64,000 bases of DNA from DASPKM01 sp035628135 (GCA_035628135.1 DASPKM010000010.1:682001-746000), one strand, 5' to 3'. Numbered from the stretch's first letter, positions 17,517-26,907 are shown. The notes: generated from the sequence alone by a model not told the origin. Numbers and translations are program-made.

Positions 17517-19730
17517 ATGAAAAAAGTCATAAACATAAATTTCCAGGGCCGGGTTATCCCGATCGAGGAGACTGCTTATGATATATTACAACAATATATA
17601 GACAGTCTGCGAAAATACTTCGCAAATGAAGAGGGCCGGGATGAGATCATCAACGATATAGAAGGCCGCATAGCCGAACTGTGTTCGGAGCGCCTGAAAA
17701 AAGGCTCTACCTGCATTACCGATGAAGATGTAAATGCTGTAATCGCGGGCATGGGAAGGCCCTCCGATTTTGAGCAGGCAGATGCTGAAGCAGCCCTCGG
17801 GGCCACTGCAGCCAGCGCAGGCGCGGGCAGCTACTCCCAACAGCAGCAATACCAGCAAACTGATTATAATACAGGGCGCGGCCGTGGCAGGTTGTACCGC
17901 AATGCCGACGATAAGATCCTCGGTGGCGTGTGTAGCGGGCTTGCCAATTACCTGGGCATCGATCCCGTGGTGATGCGCATACTGTTCGTAGTATTTGTAG
18001 GCGCGTTGTTCTGGGTATACATTGTATTGTGGATCATCGTTCCCTCTCAATCTGCCCAGTCGAACATTACCAAAAGACTTTACCGCAGTTCGGATGATAA
18101 GGTAATAGGCGGCGTGTGCGGCGGATTGGCAGCTTACTTTAACGTAAGCACCTGGATACCCAGGCTCATCTTTGCACTGCCGTTGATCATTGGCCTGATA
18201 TCGAGTCCCTTTAATATGTGGCTTGCGCACGATTGGGATTTTTGGTGGGGACCTAAAGTGGTAACCGGCTCCCTGGGCTTTACCCTGTTCGTAACCTATC
18301 TTATTCTTTGGATATCTGTACCCGTGGCTGTTACCGCGGCGGAAAAACTGGAAATGCGTGGCGAAAGGGTTGACCTTAACTCCATCCGCAATACCGTGAA
18401 AGAAGACCTGGAAAGCTTTAAATCCAAAGCACAGAACTGGGGGTCTGAAGTAAAGGAGTCAGCTCAGCGCCTGGGCGAAAAGGCTAAAACCTTTGGTCAA
18501 TCCGCCGGTGCGCAAGCAAAAACATATTCACCCGAAGCCCCCACGGCACGCACAGGCCGCAGCGGCATAGGGCATGTGATAGGCATATTGTTCAAGGCAT
18601 TCTTCCTGTTCATCGCCGGCATCATCGCCATTAGTTTGTTCGGTGTGTTGATGGGCTTGTTGTTCGGTGGTTTTGTGGCCTTTCCTTTTAAGGATTTCTT
18701 CCTGGAAGGTTTCTGGCAGAACGCGCTTGCATGGATATCGCTGCTGTTTTTCCTTGGCATACCCATCATAGCATTGATCACATGGCTTATCCGCCGTATA
18801 GTAGGCGTGCGTAGCCGCAACCACTACCTGGGTTATGTGTTCGGCAGTTTGTGGACAATCGGGTTGATCGCCTTCATTTTCCTGATAGGCACATACGCAA
18901 GAAATTTCAGAATGCGCGGAGAACGCATTGAGCCGGTTTCCTTAGTCCAGCCTTCTACCGGCAAATTGTATGTTGATGTTGCTCCCGGCCAAGTACACTA
19001 CTATACCGGCGGCGATTGGTTTGGCATCGATTGGGATGATGATTGGCCGATATATGGTTCTAACGAAGACACGCTGATGCTGAACAATATCAGGATACAT
19101 GTTGCCAAAAGCAAGGACTCGCTTTACCACGCACATATGGCCCGCTATAGCCAGGGCCGTAATGTTGCAGCGGCAAACGCACTGGTTGACAAAATACAAT
19201 TTCCCATCAGGCAGCAGGACAGCATGCTGATTCTTCCAAAAGGATTTGGCATCAGCCGCAGCGAAAAGTTCAGGAACCAGCGCGTTGAACTGGTGATTGA
19301 AGTGCCGGTTGGCAAGAGAATACAGTTCGACGACAGGGTGAATGCCTATGACTGGTACATCGTTAATTTCAGCCGGAGGCGCGGATTCAATATCGAATAC
19401 AGCGACGATTGGGATTATGCATATGGATGGAGGACTGGCGTTGAATACATCATGAACAGCGATGGCCGCCTGCAGCGCACGGACAAGGAGGAAAAAAATG
19501 AAATGGATGTTCCCAACAGGCCCGATACTACTAATGTCAATGGCAGCCGGAGAGAACGAAGCAACAATCCCGGCTACCGTTACGAGCAGCCCCGCGATAA
19601 ACAACCCAATAATGAAAAGAAAGATAGTGTAGTGCAGGAAGCGGTTTCAAGCTCAACAGAAGAGCAACCACACCGCGAATCGCCTGAATCGCTTTCACCC
19701 ATTTACAGGCTTAGCAGGTTTGCCCGATAG
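17517..19730 (+). CDS. Double PspC-domain envelope-stress membrane protein with C-terminal beta domain
   Basis: The 737-residue protein has a cytoplasmic N-terminal helical domain (about residues 1-95, EGRDEIINDIEGRIAELCSE), a Gln/Tyr-rich linker, then two PspC domains: RLYRNADDKILGGVCSGLAN (about 122-178) and RLYRSSDDKVIGGVCGGLAA (about 184-260). A linker rich in Ala/Lys follows, then three to four membrane segments (about 345-465) and a soluble beta-rich domain (about 480-640) that resembles the adhesin-like ToastRack domain often fused to PspC; the last 90 residues are disordered and charged. The family belongs to phage-shock-type membrane stress systems. It is co-transcribed with padR and followed by a terminator. 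Confidence 0.85.
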   Translation: MKKVININFQGRVIPIEETAYDILQQYIDSLRKYFANEEGRDEIINDIEGRIAELCSERLKKGSTCITDEDVNAVIAGMGRPSDFEQADAEAALGATAASAGAGSYSQQQQYQQTDYNTGRGRGRLYRNADDKILGGVCSGLANYLGIDPVVMRILFVVFVGALFWVYIVLWIIVPSQSAQSNITKRLYRSSDDKVIGGVCGGLAAYFNVSTWIPRLIFALPLIIGLISSPFNMWLAHDWDFWWGPKVVTGSLGFTLFVTYLILWISVPVAVTAAEKLEMRGERVDLNSIRNTVKEDLESFKSKAQNWGSEVKESAQRLGEKAKTFGQSAGAQAKTYSPEAPTARTGRSGIGHVIGILFKAFFLFIAGIIAISLFGVLMGLLFGGFVAFPFKDFFLEGFWQNALAWISLLFFLGIPIIALITWLIRRIVGVRSRNHYLGYVFGSLWTIGLIAFIFLIGTYARNFRMRGERIEPVSLVQPSTGKLYVDVAPGQVHYYTGGDWFGIDWDDDWPIYGSNEDTLMLNNIRIHVAKSKDSLYHAHMARYSQGRNVAAANALVDKIQFPIRQQDSMLILPKGFGISRSEKFRNQRVELVIEVPVGKRIQFDDRVNAYDWYIVNFSRRRGFNIEYSDDWDYAYGWRTGVEYIMNSDGRLQRTDKEEKNEMDVPNRPDTTNVNGSRRERSNNPGYRYEQPRDKQPNNEKKDSVVQEAVSSSTEEQPHRESPESLSPIYRLSRFAR

Positions 19731-19789
19731 ACAGCTCCGCCGCCTTACCTCCGAAAACGGAGGATTCTGGCGGGGTTGAAGTTGGAACA

Positions 19790-19825
19790 AGAGCCCTCCT
19801 TGGAAACATCGGGGGCTCTCTTTTT
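19790..19825 (+). terminator. Intrinsic terminator of the padR-pspC operon
   Basis: Stem AGAGCCC/GGGCTCT (19790-19796 with 19813-19819) followed by CTTTTT. A second small hairpin CCTCCG-AAAA-CGGAGG (19748-19763) precedes it. Confidence 0.8.
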
Positions 19826-19889
19826 ATCCCTTTGCCCGTACCCGACCGAAAACCTTTACCCTTTTCACCTGACATGAAAAATTTATCGC

Positions 19890-20723
19890 ATGAAAAAGAC
19901 ATTGAAAATGGCAGCATGGTTCTTTGGCGTTGCCATTGTTGCCATGGTACTGGTATACCTGATCGCGTGGAAATCCCCGGCATATTATAAGGTGGTGGAT
20001 TGCGGATCGGTTACGATAGTGCCGTTTAGTCAATATGGATCTATTATGGATCATCCCCGCCCGATGATATTGGAAAATAAAAACTTCGTGATATTCGGCG
20101 CATCGCACACCCGCGATCCTAAAGATCCCCAGATAGATGAAATAGAATTTAAATGGAAGCAGTTGAAGCCAACCGTTGCATTGGTAGAAGGCCGCCTCGA
20201 TTTTCTGCTGCCGGGCTTCATGGACCCTGTCAAAAACCTGGGCGAGGGTGGAAAGGTAAAAGCGCTGGCGCATAAAGCGGGTATCCCTATTTACAACTGG
20301 GACCTTTCAAAAGAAGAGCTTGCAGAAAAGCTCAAGGTCAATTTCAGCGGAGAGCAGATTGCACTGGCGCAGATATTATCGCCTTATTTCGGAGCAGTGC
20401 GTTTCAGCAAGCCGGCCTCTCCTGAAAAATATATTGAAGAATACTTACATCGCGCAGAATATGTGGGCTTGCGGGAAAAGTTCCGTACCCCCGCGGACGT
20501 TGACAGGGAATGGAAAGTTATTTTTCCCGCTGGTCCGGACTGGAGGGTACTTTCGGACACAGCGCATTTGCCGGGCTACCTTGAAAACTACCTGGCCGCG
20601 ATCAACGATCTGCGCAATCAGCAATTAGTATGCGCCATTCGCCAGCTGGTGTCAAAGGGCGAGCGGGTATTTGTGGTTTGCGGATCGAGCCATGCGGCTT
20701 GTGTGAAACCTTCGTTTTTTTAG
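19890..20723 (+). CDS. Membrane-anchored protein resembling the TIKI/TraB superfamily
   Basis: The 277-residue protein has one N-terminal membrane anchor (about residues 7-26). The rest shows the repeated pattern of the TIKI/TraB/GumN group: VIFGASHTRDPKD (first G..H motif), a hydrophobic strand ending in glutamate (PTVALVEGRLDFLL), then near the C-terminus FVVCGSSHAACVK (second G..H motif). These families are metal-dependent hydrolases or proteases. The match is by pattern only and the overall similarity is weak, so the function is uncertain. No operon partner is evident: a terminator precedes it and gcvT has its own -7 box. Confidence 0.5.
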   Translation: MKKTLKMAAWFFGVAIVAMVLVYLIAWKSPAYYKVVDCGSVTIVPFSQYGSIMDHPRPMILENKNFVIFGASHTRDPKDPQIDEIEFKWKQLKPTVALVEGRLDFLLPGFMDPVKNLGEGGKVKALAHKAGIPIYNWDLSKEELAEKLKVNFSGEQIALAQILSPYFGAVRFSKPASPEKYIEEYLHRAEYVGLREKFRTPADVDREWKVIFPAGPDWRVLSDTAHLPGYLENYLAAINDLRNQQLVCAIRQLVSKGERVFVVCGSSHAACVKPSFF

Positions 20724-20748
20724 CCCCGGGCAAAACCCTTGTCTGCTT

Positions 20749-20756
20749 TATCTTTG
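20749..20756 (+). promoter_or_regulatory. -7 box for gcvT
   Basis: TATCTTTG, exact TAnnTTTG, 39 bases before the gcvT ATG. No clear -33 TTG at the expected spacing, and no glycine-riboswitch-like pair of stems is visible in the short leader. Confidence 0.55.
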
Positions 20757-20795
20757 AGCACGCCTTGCTGCCGATGGCAGGCCTAATAAAGCACT

Positions 20796-21881
20796 ATGAA
20801 GAATACTCCATTTACAGAGAAGCACATTGCACTGGGAGCTAAGATGGTTGAGTTTGCAGGGTACAACATGCCTATTTCCTATACCGGCATTAACGAAGAG
20901 CATCATGCGGTACGCAACAATGCAGGCATTTTTGATGTGAGCCACATGGGAGAGTTTATGCTGAAAGGCCCGCAAGCCTTAGACCTTATTCAACGCGTTA
21001 CCACCAACGATGCATCCAAGTTAACGCCGGGCAAGGCCCAATACAGTTGCATCACGAATGAGCAGGGCGGTATTGTGGACGACCTCCTGATCTATTGCAT
21101 AGAAGAGAACAATGTGTACATGATAGTGGTGAACGCCTCCAATATAGAAAAGGACTGGGACTGGATATCCAAATTCAATCACAACAACGTGGAGATGCAC
21201 AACATCTCGGATAAAACCTGCCTGCTGGCCGTGCAGGGACCCAATGCCACCAAGATCCTGCAACCGCTTACCGACATGGATATTCTCAACCTGAAATATT
21301 ACACTTTTACCAAGGGTAAGTTTGCGGGGATAGACAATGTCCTGGTAAGCGCAACCGGTTATACCGGTGCGGGCGGAGTGGAAATTTATTTCGAAGACAA
21401 GGATGGCGCCGCCGATACCATCTGGAATAAAATATTCGAAGTTGGCGGGCCGCAAGGGCTGAAGGCGGTAGGCCTTGGAGCACGCGATACATTGCGCCTG
21501 GAAATGGGTTATTGTCTATACGGTAATGACATCGACGATACTACCTCGCCGCTGGAAGCGGGTCTTGGCTGGATCACAAAGTTCACAAAAGATTTTACAG
21601 CTAAGGATATCTTACAGCAACAGAAGCACGCGGGCGTGGAGCGGAGGCTGGTTGGTTTTGAAATGATCGATAAAGGAATACCGCGGCACGGTTATGAGAT
21701 CAAAGATTTTACGGGCGCTAACGTAGGAGTGGTCACGTCTGGCACCCAATCTCCCTCGCTGGGAAAGGCCATAGGACTTGGTTATGTTCGCTCCATCTTA
21801 ACCGGTAATGATTCAAAAATATTTATCAAGGTACGGGATAAGTTGTTGCAGGCCAAGGTTGTGAAGGTACCGTTTCAATAA
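20796..21881 (+). CDS. gcvT: Aminomethyltransferase (glycine cleavage system T protein)
   Basis: T protein takes the aminomethyl group from H protein and transfers the one-carbon unit to tetrahydrofolate, releasing ammonia. The 361-residue length is normal. Signatures are the N-terminal HHAVRNNAGIFDVSHMGEF with the catalytic aspartate, YSCITNEQGGIVDDLLIYC, TGYTGAGGVEIYFED and the C-terminal barrel segment GVVTSGTQSPSLGKAIGLGYV. The other glycine-cleavage genes are not in this window, so the system is dispersed. Confidence 0.96.
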   Translation: MKNTPFTEKHIALGAKMVEFAGYNMPISYTGINEEHHAVRNNAGIFDVSHMGEFMLKGPQALDLIQRVTTNDASKLTPGKAQYSCITNEQGGIVDDLLIYCIEENNVYMIVVNASNIEKDWDWISKFNHNNVEMHNISDKTCLLAVQGPNATKILQPLTDMDILNLKYYTFTKGKFAGIDNVLVSATGYTGAGGVEIYFEDKDGAADTIWNKIFEVGGPQGLKAVGLGARDTLRLEMGYCLYGNDIDDTTSPLEAGLGWITKFTKDFTAKDILQQQKHAGVERRLVGFEMIDKGIPRHGYEIKDFTGANVGVVTSGTQSPSLGKAIGLGYVRSILTGNDSKIFIKVRDKLLQAKVVKVPFQ

Positions 21882-21912
21882 GGGCGGACAGCGTGGGGGC
21901 ATACCGATATCC

Positions 21913-21927
21913 AATATGGCCCATATT
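21913..21927. promoter_or_regulatory. Perfect 7+1+7 palindrome between gcvT and the SRPBCC gene
   Basis: AATATGG-C-CCATATT is a perfect dyad 33 bases after the gcvT stop and about 130 bases before the next start. Without a T tract it is unlikely to be a terminator; it could be an operator for the downstream gene. Confidence 0.35.
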
Positions 21928-22057
21928 AGCCTAAACTATGGCCCGCTGATGAGTTCCGGGTTAAATGGATTAGCAAGCTGAAGCATTCTTGCACGTTTTT
22001 TGATAATACATGGTGTCCAAACCCATGAAATTGTATAATCCAAATTAATCCGTGAGC

Positions 22058-22537
22058 ATGCCAACCATTCACCTGACCACGTTTATTGCCGCCCCCGTTG
22101 AGCGGGTGTTCGATCTCTCCCGGAGCATCGACCTTCACAAAAAATCGATGCTGCACACAAAAGAAGAAGCCGTTGCCGGCACTACCACCGGCCTTATTAA
22201 CCTGCATGATACGGTAACATGGAAAGGCAGGCACCTTGGCAAAACAAGGTTTTTCAAATCAAGGATCACCGCGCTGGAAAAACCCTTTCGCTTCAGCGAT
22301 GAAATGGCCGAGGGAGATTTTAAAAGCTTTGTGCATGAACATCACTTCAAGCAGGTAGACAATGGTACGATCATGATCGACATCATACATTTTGAAGCGC
22401 CATACCGCAGCCTCGGCAAATTATTCAGCAAACTATACCTTACTAACTATATGCGCAGAATGATAGAATCGCGCAACCAGGTGATAAAGGACTATGCCGA
22501 GAGCGATAAGTGGAAAAATTTGATCAATGCGGGTTAA
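22058..22537 (+). CDS. SRPBCC-superfamily protein (polyketide cyclase / cell-division-inhibitor type)
   Basis: The 159-residue protein is the size of a single START-like SRPBCC domain. The beginning MPTIHLTTFIAAPVERVFDLSRSIDLH and the segment FVHEHHFKQVDNGTIMIDIIHFEAPY are characteristic of the SRPBCC/YfcH-like group, which binds hydrophobic ligands in a helix-grip fold. I used the ATG at 22058; a GTG six bases earlier is possible. No ligand can be predicted. Its stop lies 14 bases before comB, and the comB promoter box overlaps its stop codon. Confidence 0.8.
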   Translation: MPTIHLTTFIAAPVERVFDLSRSIDLHKKSMLHTKEEAVAGTTTGLINLHDTVTWKGRHLGKTRFFKSRITALEKPFRFSDEMAEGDFKSFVHEHHFKQVDNGTIMIDIIHFEAPYRSLGKLFSKLYLTNYMRRMIESRNQVIKDYAESDKWKNLINAG

Positions 22538-22542
22538 CTTTG
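22535..22542 (+). promoter_or_regulatory. -7 box for comB, overlapping the upstream stop codon
   Basis: TAACTTTG is an exact TAnnTTTG; its first bases are part of the stop codon of the SRPBCC gene. It ends 9 bases before the comB ATG, so the leader would be only about five bases. Confidence 0.5.
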
Positions 22543-22551
22543 CCGCTTCTT

Positions 22552-23289
22552 ATGGCAGAACAAAAACCTACGCTTTATACCTCTCTTTCACCAGCACTTT
22601 TACATTTATACGATCTGAACAATGCGGTAGTGGTTATTATCGATGTGCTGCGCGCCACCTCCACCATTGCCACGGTGCTGTACAACGGCGCTAAATGCGT
22701 AATACCGGTAGACAGCGTTAGCCGCTGCATCGAGCTGGGCAAACAAATGGAATGCTATACCGCTGGTGAGCGCGATGGCAAAATAGCCGAAGGACTTAAG
22801 TATGGCAACTCGCCCTTTGAGTATCCCGCCGAATTTATCAAAGGCAAATCGTTGGTGCTCACTACTACCAATGGCACACGGCTGCTGCACATGGCATTGG
22901 AAAAGGGCGCTCAAACCATCATCACCGGTTCATTTCCCAATCTTTCCGCGGTTACGGATTACCTGGTCACCAAAAAGCAACATACCATCCTGGCCTGCGC
23001 CGCGTGGAAGGATAAGTTAAACATGGAAGACACTTTGTTTGCCGGTGCGGTGATCGAGCGGGTAAAGGAGCATTTTACCATCAATTGCGATTCTTCTCAC
23101 GTTGCTAAAAACTTATATGCATTAGCCAAGGATGATCTGTATGGCTTTATGCGCGATAACAATGCTTCTCACTACCAGCGGCTCACCGGTTTCGGGCTGG
23201 AAAAAGACATCCGGTACTGTTTTACGGCCGATGTGGCCAATGTGCTGCCGTTTTATGAGGACGGCAAGCTAAACATTCACAAATGGTAA
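22552..23289 (+). CDS. comB: 2-phosphosulfolactate phosphatase family protein
   Basis: From the ATG at 22552 the protein has 245 residues. It matches the ComB family throughout: VVIIDVLRATSTIATVLYNGAKCVIPV, AGERDGKIAEGLKYGNSPFE, VLTTTNGTRLLHMA and the end segment RYCFTADVANVLPFYEDGKL. ComB is a Mg-dependent phosphatase first known from coenzyme M synthesis, converting phosphosulfolactate to sulfolactate; in Bacteroidota, which lack coenzyme M, the physiological substrate is uncertain. An earlier in-frame ATG (22510) lies inside the preceding gene and upstream of the promoter box, so I reject it. Confidence 0.88.
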   Translation: MAEQKPTLYTSLSPALLHLYDLNNAVVVIIDVLRATSTIATVLYNGAKCVIPVDSVSRCIELGKQMECYTAGERDGKIAEGLKYGNSPFEYPAEFIKGKSLVLTTTNGTRLLHMALEKGAQTIITGSFPNLSAVTDYLVTKKQHTILACAAWKDKLNMEDTLFAGAVIERVKEHFTINCDSSHVAKNLYALAKDDLYGFMRDNNASHYQRLTGFGLEKDIRYCFTADVANVLPFYEDGKLNIHKW

Positions 23290-23333
23290 ACGTCTTGTTC
23301 CTCAAATCGTAAATGGTTTCTGATTGCGACGGT

Positions 23334-23341
23334 TACTTTTG
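23334..23341 (+). promoter_or_regulatory. -7 box for feoB
   Basis: TACTTTTG, exact TAnnTTTG, 29 bases before the feoB GTG. I see no obvious Fur box dyad around it. Confidence 0.45.
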
Positions 23342-23370
23342 CAGGTTGGAACCGTTTGTAGCAAAATCCC

Positions 23371-25494
23371 GTGAGCAACAACCCGATACATATTGCATTG
23401 GTGGGCAATCCCAATAGCGGCAAAACATCGCTGTTCAACGCCCTTACCGGCCTTCACCAGAAGGTCGGCAACTTTCCAGGCGTTACGGTCGATAAAAAGA
23501 TCGGTCACTGCGAGATCGCACCCCAGCTATCGGCGGTCATCATCGACCTGCCCGGCACGTACAGCATGTACCCCCGCAGGGAAGATGAGTGGGTGGCCTA
23601 CCGGGTATTGATGCAGCAGGATAAAAAGATCCGGCCCAACATGGTGGTGCTGATAGCAGACGCCAGCAATTTACAGCGCAACCTCTTGTTCGCGTCGCAG
23701 ATCATCGACCTGAAAATACCGGTGGTGATCGCCCTTACCATGCTCGACATCGCCAAGCGCAAAGGCATAAGGGTAGACGTGGAAGAGCTGGAACGGTCGC
23801 TAGGCGTGCCCGTAGTATCCATCAATCCCCGGAAAAACAAAGGCATGGGCCAGCTAAAGAAGGCCATCGAGCTCACCGCGTTGCACCAATACAAGGTGCC
23901 CGCACGCAATTTCATTGAAAGCTCGGCGCTGGCGGCAAATGCCGTTGCTGAAGTGCAGGAAATATTGCCGGAACTGAGTGATTACCGCGCCATTCATTAC
24001 CTCATCAACCACGAGTCGTTTGTTCTTCCATCGGATATACAGGTAAGGATCGAAACCGTTGAGCAGAAGAACCAGTTCAACCATACCCGGGTGCAGGCCG
24101 AAGAAATTTTACAGCGCTACCACCGCATAAAACAGGTAATGCAGCATACCGTTGCCGAGCCGGATCCCATGCAAAAGAAATTGTTCACCGAAAAGCTGGA
24201 CGACGTATTGCTGCATCGACGTTGGGGATATGTGATACTGCTGGCCGTATTGTTCATTTTGTTCCAAAGCATTTTTTGGCTGGCGGAATACCCCATGCAC
24301 ATGATTGAATGGAGCTTTGCGGCGCTGGGCGGATACATCAGCAGCACCATGGCCGAGAGCTGGTTCAGCAATTTGCTGGTAAATGGGATCCTGGCCGGCC
24401 TTAGCGGTATTTTGGTATTTGTGCCCCAGATCATGATACTGTTCGGGCTGGTTACTTTACTGGAAGACACAGGATATATGGCACGCATAAGCTTTCTAAC
24501 GGACAAGCTCATGCGAAAAGTGGGATTGAACGGCAAAAGCGTAATGCCCATGATCAGTGGCTTTGCCTGTGCGGTGCCCGCCATTATGAGCGCGAGGAGC
24601 ATCGAGAATAAAAAAGAGCGCCTGCTCACGATTCTTATTACACCACTCATGAGTTGCAGTGCGCGATTGCCTGTTTACACGATACTGATCGCACTGGTTA
24701 TTCCGCAAACCTATTTCCTCGGATTTCTGAGCCTGCAGGGGTTGGTGATGATGGCCTTGTATTTATTGGGACTTGTAATGGCCCTGCTGGTTTCGTACGT
24801 GGCCAAGTGGTTTATAAAGATCAGGGAGAAAAGCATTTTTATTTTAGAATTGCCCGTGTACCGCTCTCCGCGGTGGAATAACATTCTCATCACAATGCTG
24901 CAGAAGGCAAAGATCTTTATGGTAGATGCGGGCAAGGTAATTATGCTGATAAGCCTGGTGCTGTGGGCGCTTAGCTCTTTCGGTCCCGGCAACAGGATAA
25001 ATGAAGTGGCGGCCAGCTACGACAAGCAAATACAACAGCAGCCATCCCGGGCCAAGACACTGGAACAGCAAAAGCGCACCGCCATGCTGGAGAATTCCTA
25101 TGCCGGTATTTTGGGCCGGGCCATCGAGCCGGTAATACAGCCATTGGGTTATGACTGGAAAATAGGCATTGCCCTGATCACTTCTTTTGCGGCCCGCGAG
25201 GTGTTTGTGGGTACCATGGCCACATTGTACAGCGTAGGCGAAGATGAGAATGAAGAAAGTTTATTGCTGCGCGAAAAAATGCAACAGGCCAAACGGCCCG
25301 ATGGTTCAAAAGTGTACACCCTGGCAACGGGGCTTTCGCTGATGATATTTTACGTGTTTGCCATGCAGTGCATGAGCACATTGGCCATTGCAAAGCGGGA
25401 AACGGGTAGCTGGAAATGGCCGCTCATTCAATTGGTGTATATGACCGGGCTGGCGTATGTGATGAGCCTATTGGTGTACCAGCTTTTTAAATAA
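23371..25494 (+). CDS. feoB: Ferrous iron transport protein B
   Basis: An inner-membrane Fe(II) transporter with an N-terminal G domain. It starts with GTG. G1 is GNPNSGKTSLFN, the switch I region VGNFPGVTVDKK, G3 DLPGTYSM, and the G4 position reads TMLD in place of the usual NxxD. The membrane part (about residues 285-705) contains two Gate repeats with the conserved GFACAVPAIMSAR and a second set after LITSFAAREVFVGTM. The length of 707 is typical for FeoB without a fused FeoA. A separate feoA lies about 15 kb away at 40854. No feoC is visible. Confidence 0.96.
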   Translation: MSNNPIHIALVGNPNSGKTSLFNALTGLHQKVGNFPGVTVDKKIGHCEIAPQLSAVIIDLPGTYSMYPRREDEWVAYRVLMQQDKKIRPNMVVLIADASNLQRNLLFASQIIDLKIPVVIALTMLDIAKRKGIRVDVEELERSLGVPVVSINPRKNKGMGQLKKAIELTALHQYKVPARNFIESSALAANAVAEVQEILPELSDYRAIHYLINHESFVLPSDIQVRIETVEQKNQFNHTRVQAEEILQRYHRIKQVMQHTVAEPDPMQKKLFTEKLDDVLLHRRWGYVILLAVLFILFQSIFWLAEYPMHMIEWSFAALGGYISSTMAESWFSNLLVNGILAGLSGILVFVPQIMILFGLVTLLEDTGYMARISFLTDKLMRKVGLNGKSVMPMISGFACAVPAIMSARSIENKKERLLTILITPLMSCSARLPVYTILIALVIPQTYFLGFLSLQGLVMMALYLLGLVMALLVSYVAKWFIKIREKSIFILELPVYRSPRWNNILITMLQKAKIFMVDAGKVIMLISLVLWALSSFGPGNRINEVAASYDKQIQQQPSRAKTLEQQKRTAMLENSYAGILGRAIEPVIQPLGYDWKIGIALITSFAAREVFVGTMATLYSVGEDENEESLLLREKMQQAKRPDGSKVYTLATGLSLMIFYVFAMQCMSTLAIAKRETGSWKWPLIQLVYMTGLAYVMSLLVYQLFK

Positions 25495-25616
25495 TACCGG
25501 TTACCGTTATTACTTCAATAAACGCTAAGTTGTCGTTATCCCCTCAGATAATATCTAACTTTCTCTATTTCGTTTGAATAAATACACCTCCGTGATCGTA
25601 TCGGGTAATCCTGTTC

Positions 25617-26873
25617 TCATTGCAAATCTTCGCGCTTCAACAACAACTCCATTAGCGCATCCGCGGAAACCCTTGCCTTTTCCTTTATAAAATCCCTCTC
25701 AGTATTATCTCCTATTTCATAGGTGATCCCCAGCGCTTTGAACTGTCGGTAAAACCAATGTTGTGCCGATGGATTGCTGGTAACACTATGCTTTTCCTGT
25801 TTTAATTGATAATTATGCGCCGCAAGCCCCGCGCGGATGGCATTCAACCATTCGGCTTCCAACCCGGCAAGTGCAACGCCTTCGGTTTCCTGGTTGGTAT
25901 AGTACACATCTTCATAGGTAGAGTGGAAATCCAGGCCCATGATAATTTTTGCCTTGTCGCTGGCGGCAGTTTTTACAACGAATTCAGTCAATGCTTTGAT
26001 CTCGGGTTGCTGGTATTCGGCATAGTCGCGGTTGAGATCGATGCCCTGTGCATTGTGCCGCCAGTGACCCAGATCGACGCCATCAGGGTTAACCATCGGA
26101 ATTACCAGCACACGGTAGCGTTTAAAAAATGCTGATGATCGCTCATGCGATAGCATTCTTTCAACAAATGCCTGCAAGGCCAGGTGTCCGGTTACTTCCG
26201 GTGGATGTTGTCGCCCCAAGATCACGATAATAGGCTTGCCTTTGCTATTGCCTGCGCTGATGTCCAGGCAGGTAATGTCTTTTTCCAAAGCAGACCGTCC
26301 AACCAGGTGTTCCTTCACATATTTAAGCCGCGATAAAGCCGAACACCAATCGTATACTTTTTTTGAATCGATGACCTCCTGCGCTGCGATCCATATTTTG
26401 CCTGCTGGTAATGTTACCGCAAAAGAAGCTTTATCGCCTGTGCTGTTTATTTTAATCTTACTGCGGTCGACGGGCGACCAGGTTTCGCCATCAACGCTCC
26501 ATTTGGGTTGATATCGATGATTGCCATGCCTATAGTTCAGCTCAATGGTAATAGATTGTTTCCTGCGCGATGTGATCCTGAATGCATACCAGCTGCTTCC
26601 ATTTATGGGAATGTTTTCCGGGGAAATGAACACTTTTAAAACATTGCCCTGCCATGCCGCGCCATTAAGCCTTGCTCCTTCAAAAAGATTGTCGACAGAT
26701 ATTTCTCTTTGCGCAAAATCGTACCGGCGTTTGGACTGCAATTCTATGGTCCTGCTTTCGGTATTGACGGCATTGCCATATTCTAACCGGTTGATTTCAT
26801 AGCGGTTCTGTCCGCAGGCAGGCAATGCCCACAGTAAAATGATCAACCCTATGAAAGAAAAGCGTGCCGCCAT
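25617..26873 (-). CDS. M14-family zinc carboxypeptidase-like lipoprotein
   Basis: The 418-residue protein has a lipoprotein signal peptide (lipobox LPAC, about residue 21). The N-terminal third is a beta-sandwich domain (about 25-160) as in cytosolic-carboxypeptidase-like (AGBL/AGTPBP) proteins. The catalytic domain has zinc ligands His and Glu in RQHPPEVTG, the arginine-containing segment GIDLNRDY, the third zinc ligand in MGLDFHSTYED and the catalytic glutamate in TYEIGDNTERDFIKEKA. It probably trims C-terminal residues from peptides or peptidoglycan stems at the cell surface or periplasm. An 8-nt repeat block lies 35 bases upstream of the start. Confidence 0.88.
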   Translation of the reverse strand: MAARFSFIGLIILLWALPACGQNRYEINRLEYGNAVNTESRTIELQSKRRYDFAQREISVDNLFEGARLNGAAWQGNVLKVFISPENIPINGSSWYAFRITSRRKQSITIELNYRHGNHRYQPKWSVDGETWSPVDRSKIKINSTGDKASFAVTLPAGKIWIAAQEVIDSKKVYDWCSALSRLKYVKEHLVGRSALEKDITCLDISAGNSKGKPIIVILGRQHPPEVTGHLALQAFVERMLSHERSSAFFKRYRVLVIPMVNPDGVDLGHWRHNAQGIDLNRDYAEYQQPEIKALTEFVVKTAASDKAKIIMGLDFHSTYEDVYYTNQETEGVALAGLEAEWLNAIRAGLAAHNYQLKQEKHSVTSNPSAQHWFYRQFKALGITYEIGDNTERDFIKEKARVSADALMELLLKREDLQ

Positions 26874-26907
26874 TTTATTTGTTTACCATGGGAGAAACCG
26901 ATTCATA

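Noticed and set aside
17586..18230. Long minus-strand open frames opposite the PspC gene, also at 18942-19604
   Set aside because: They are shadows of a gene with two clear PspC domains; composition is that of antisense frames.
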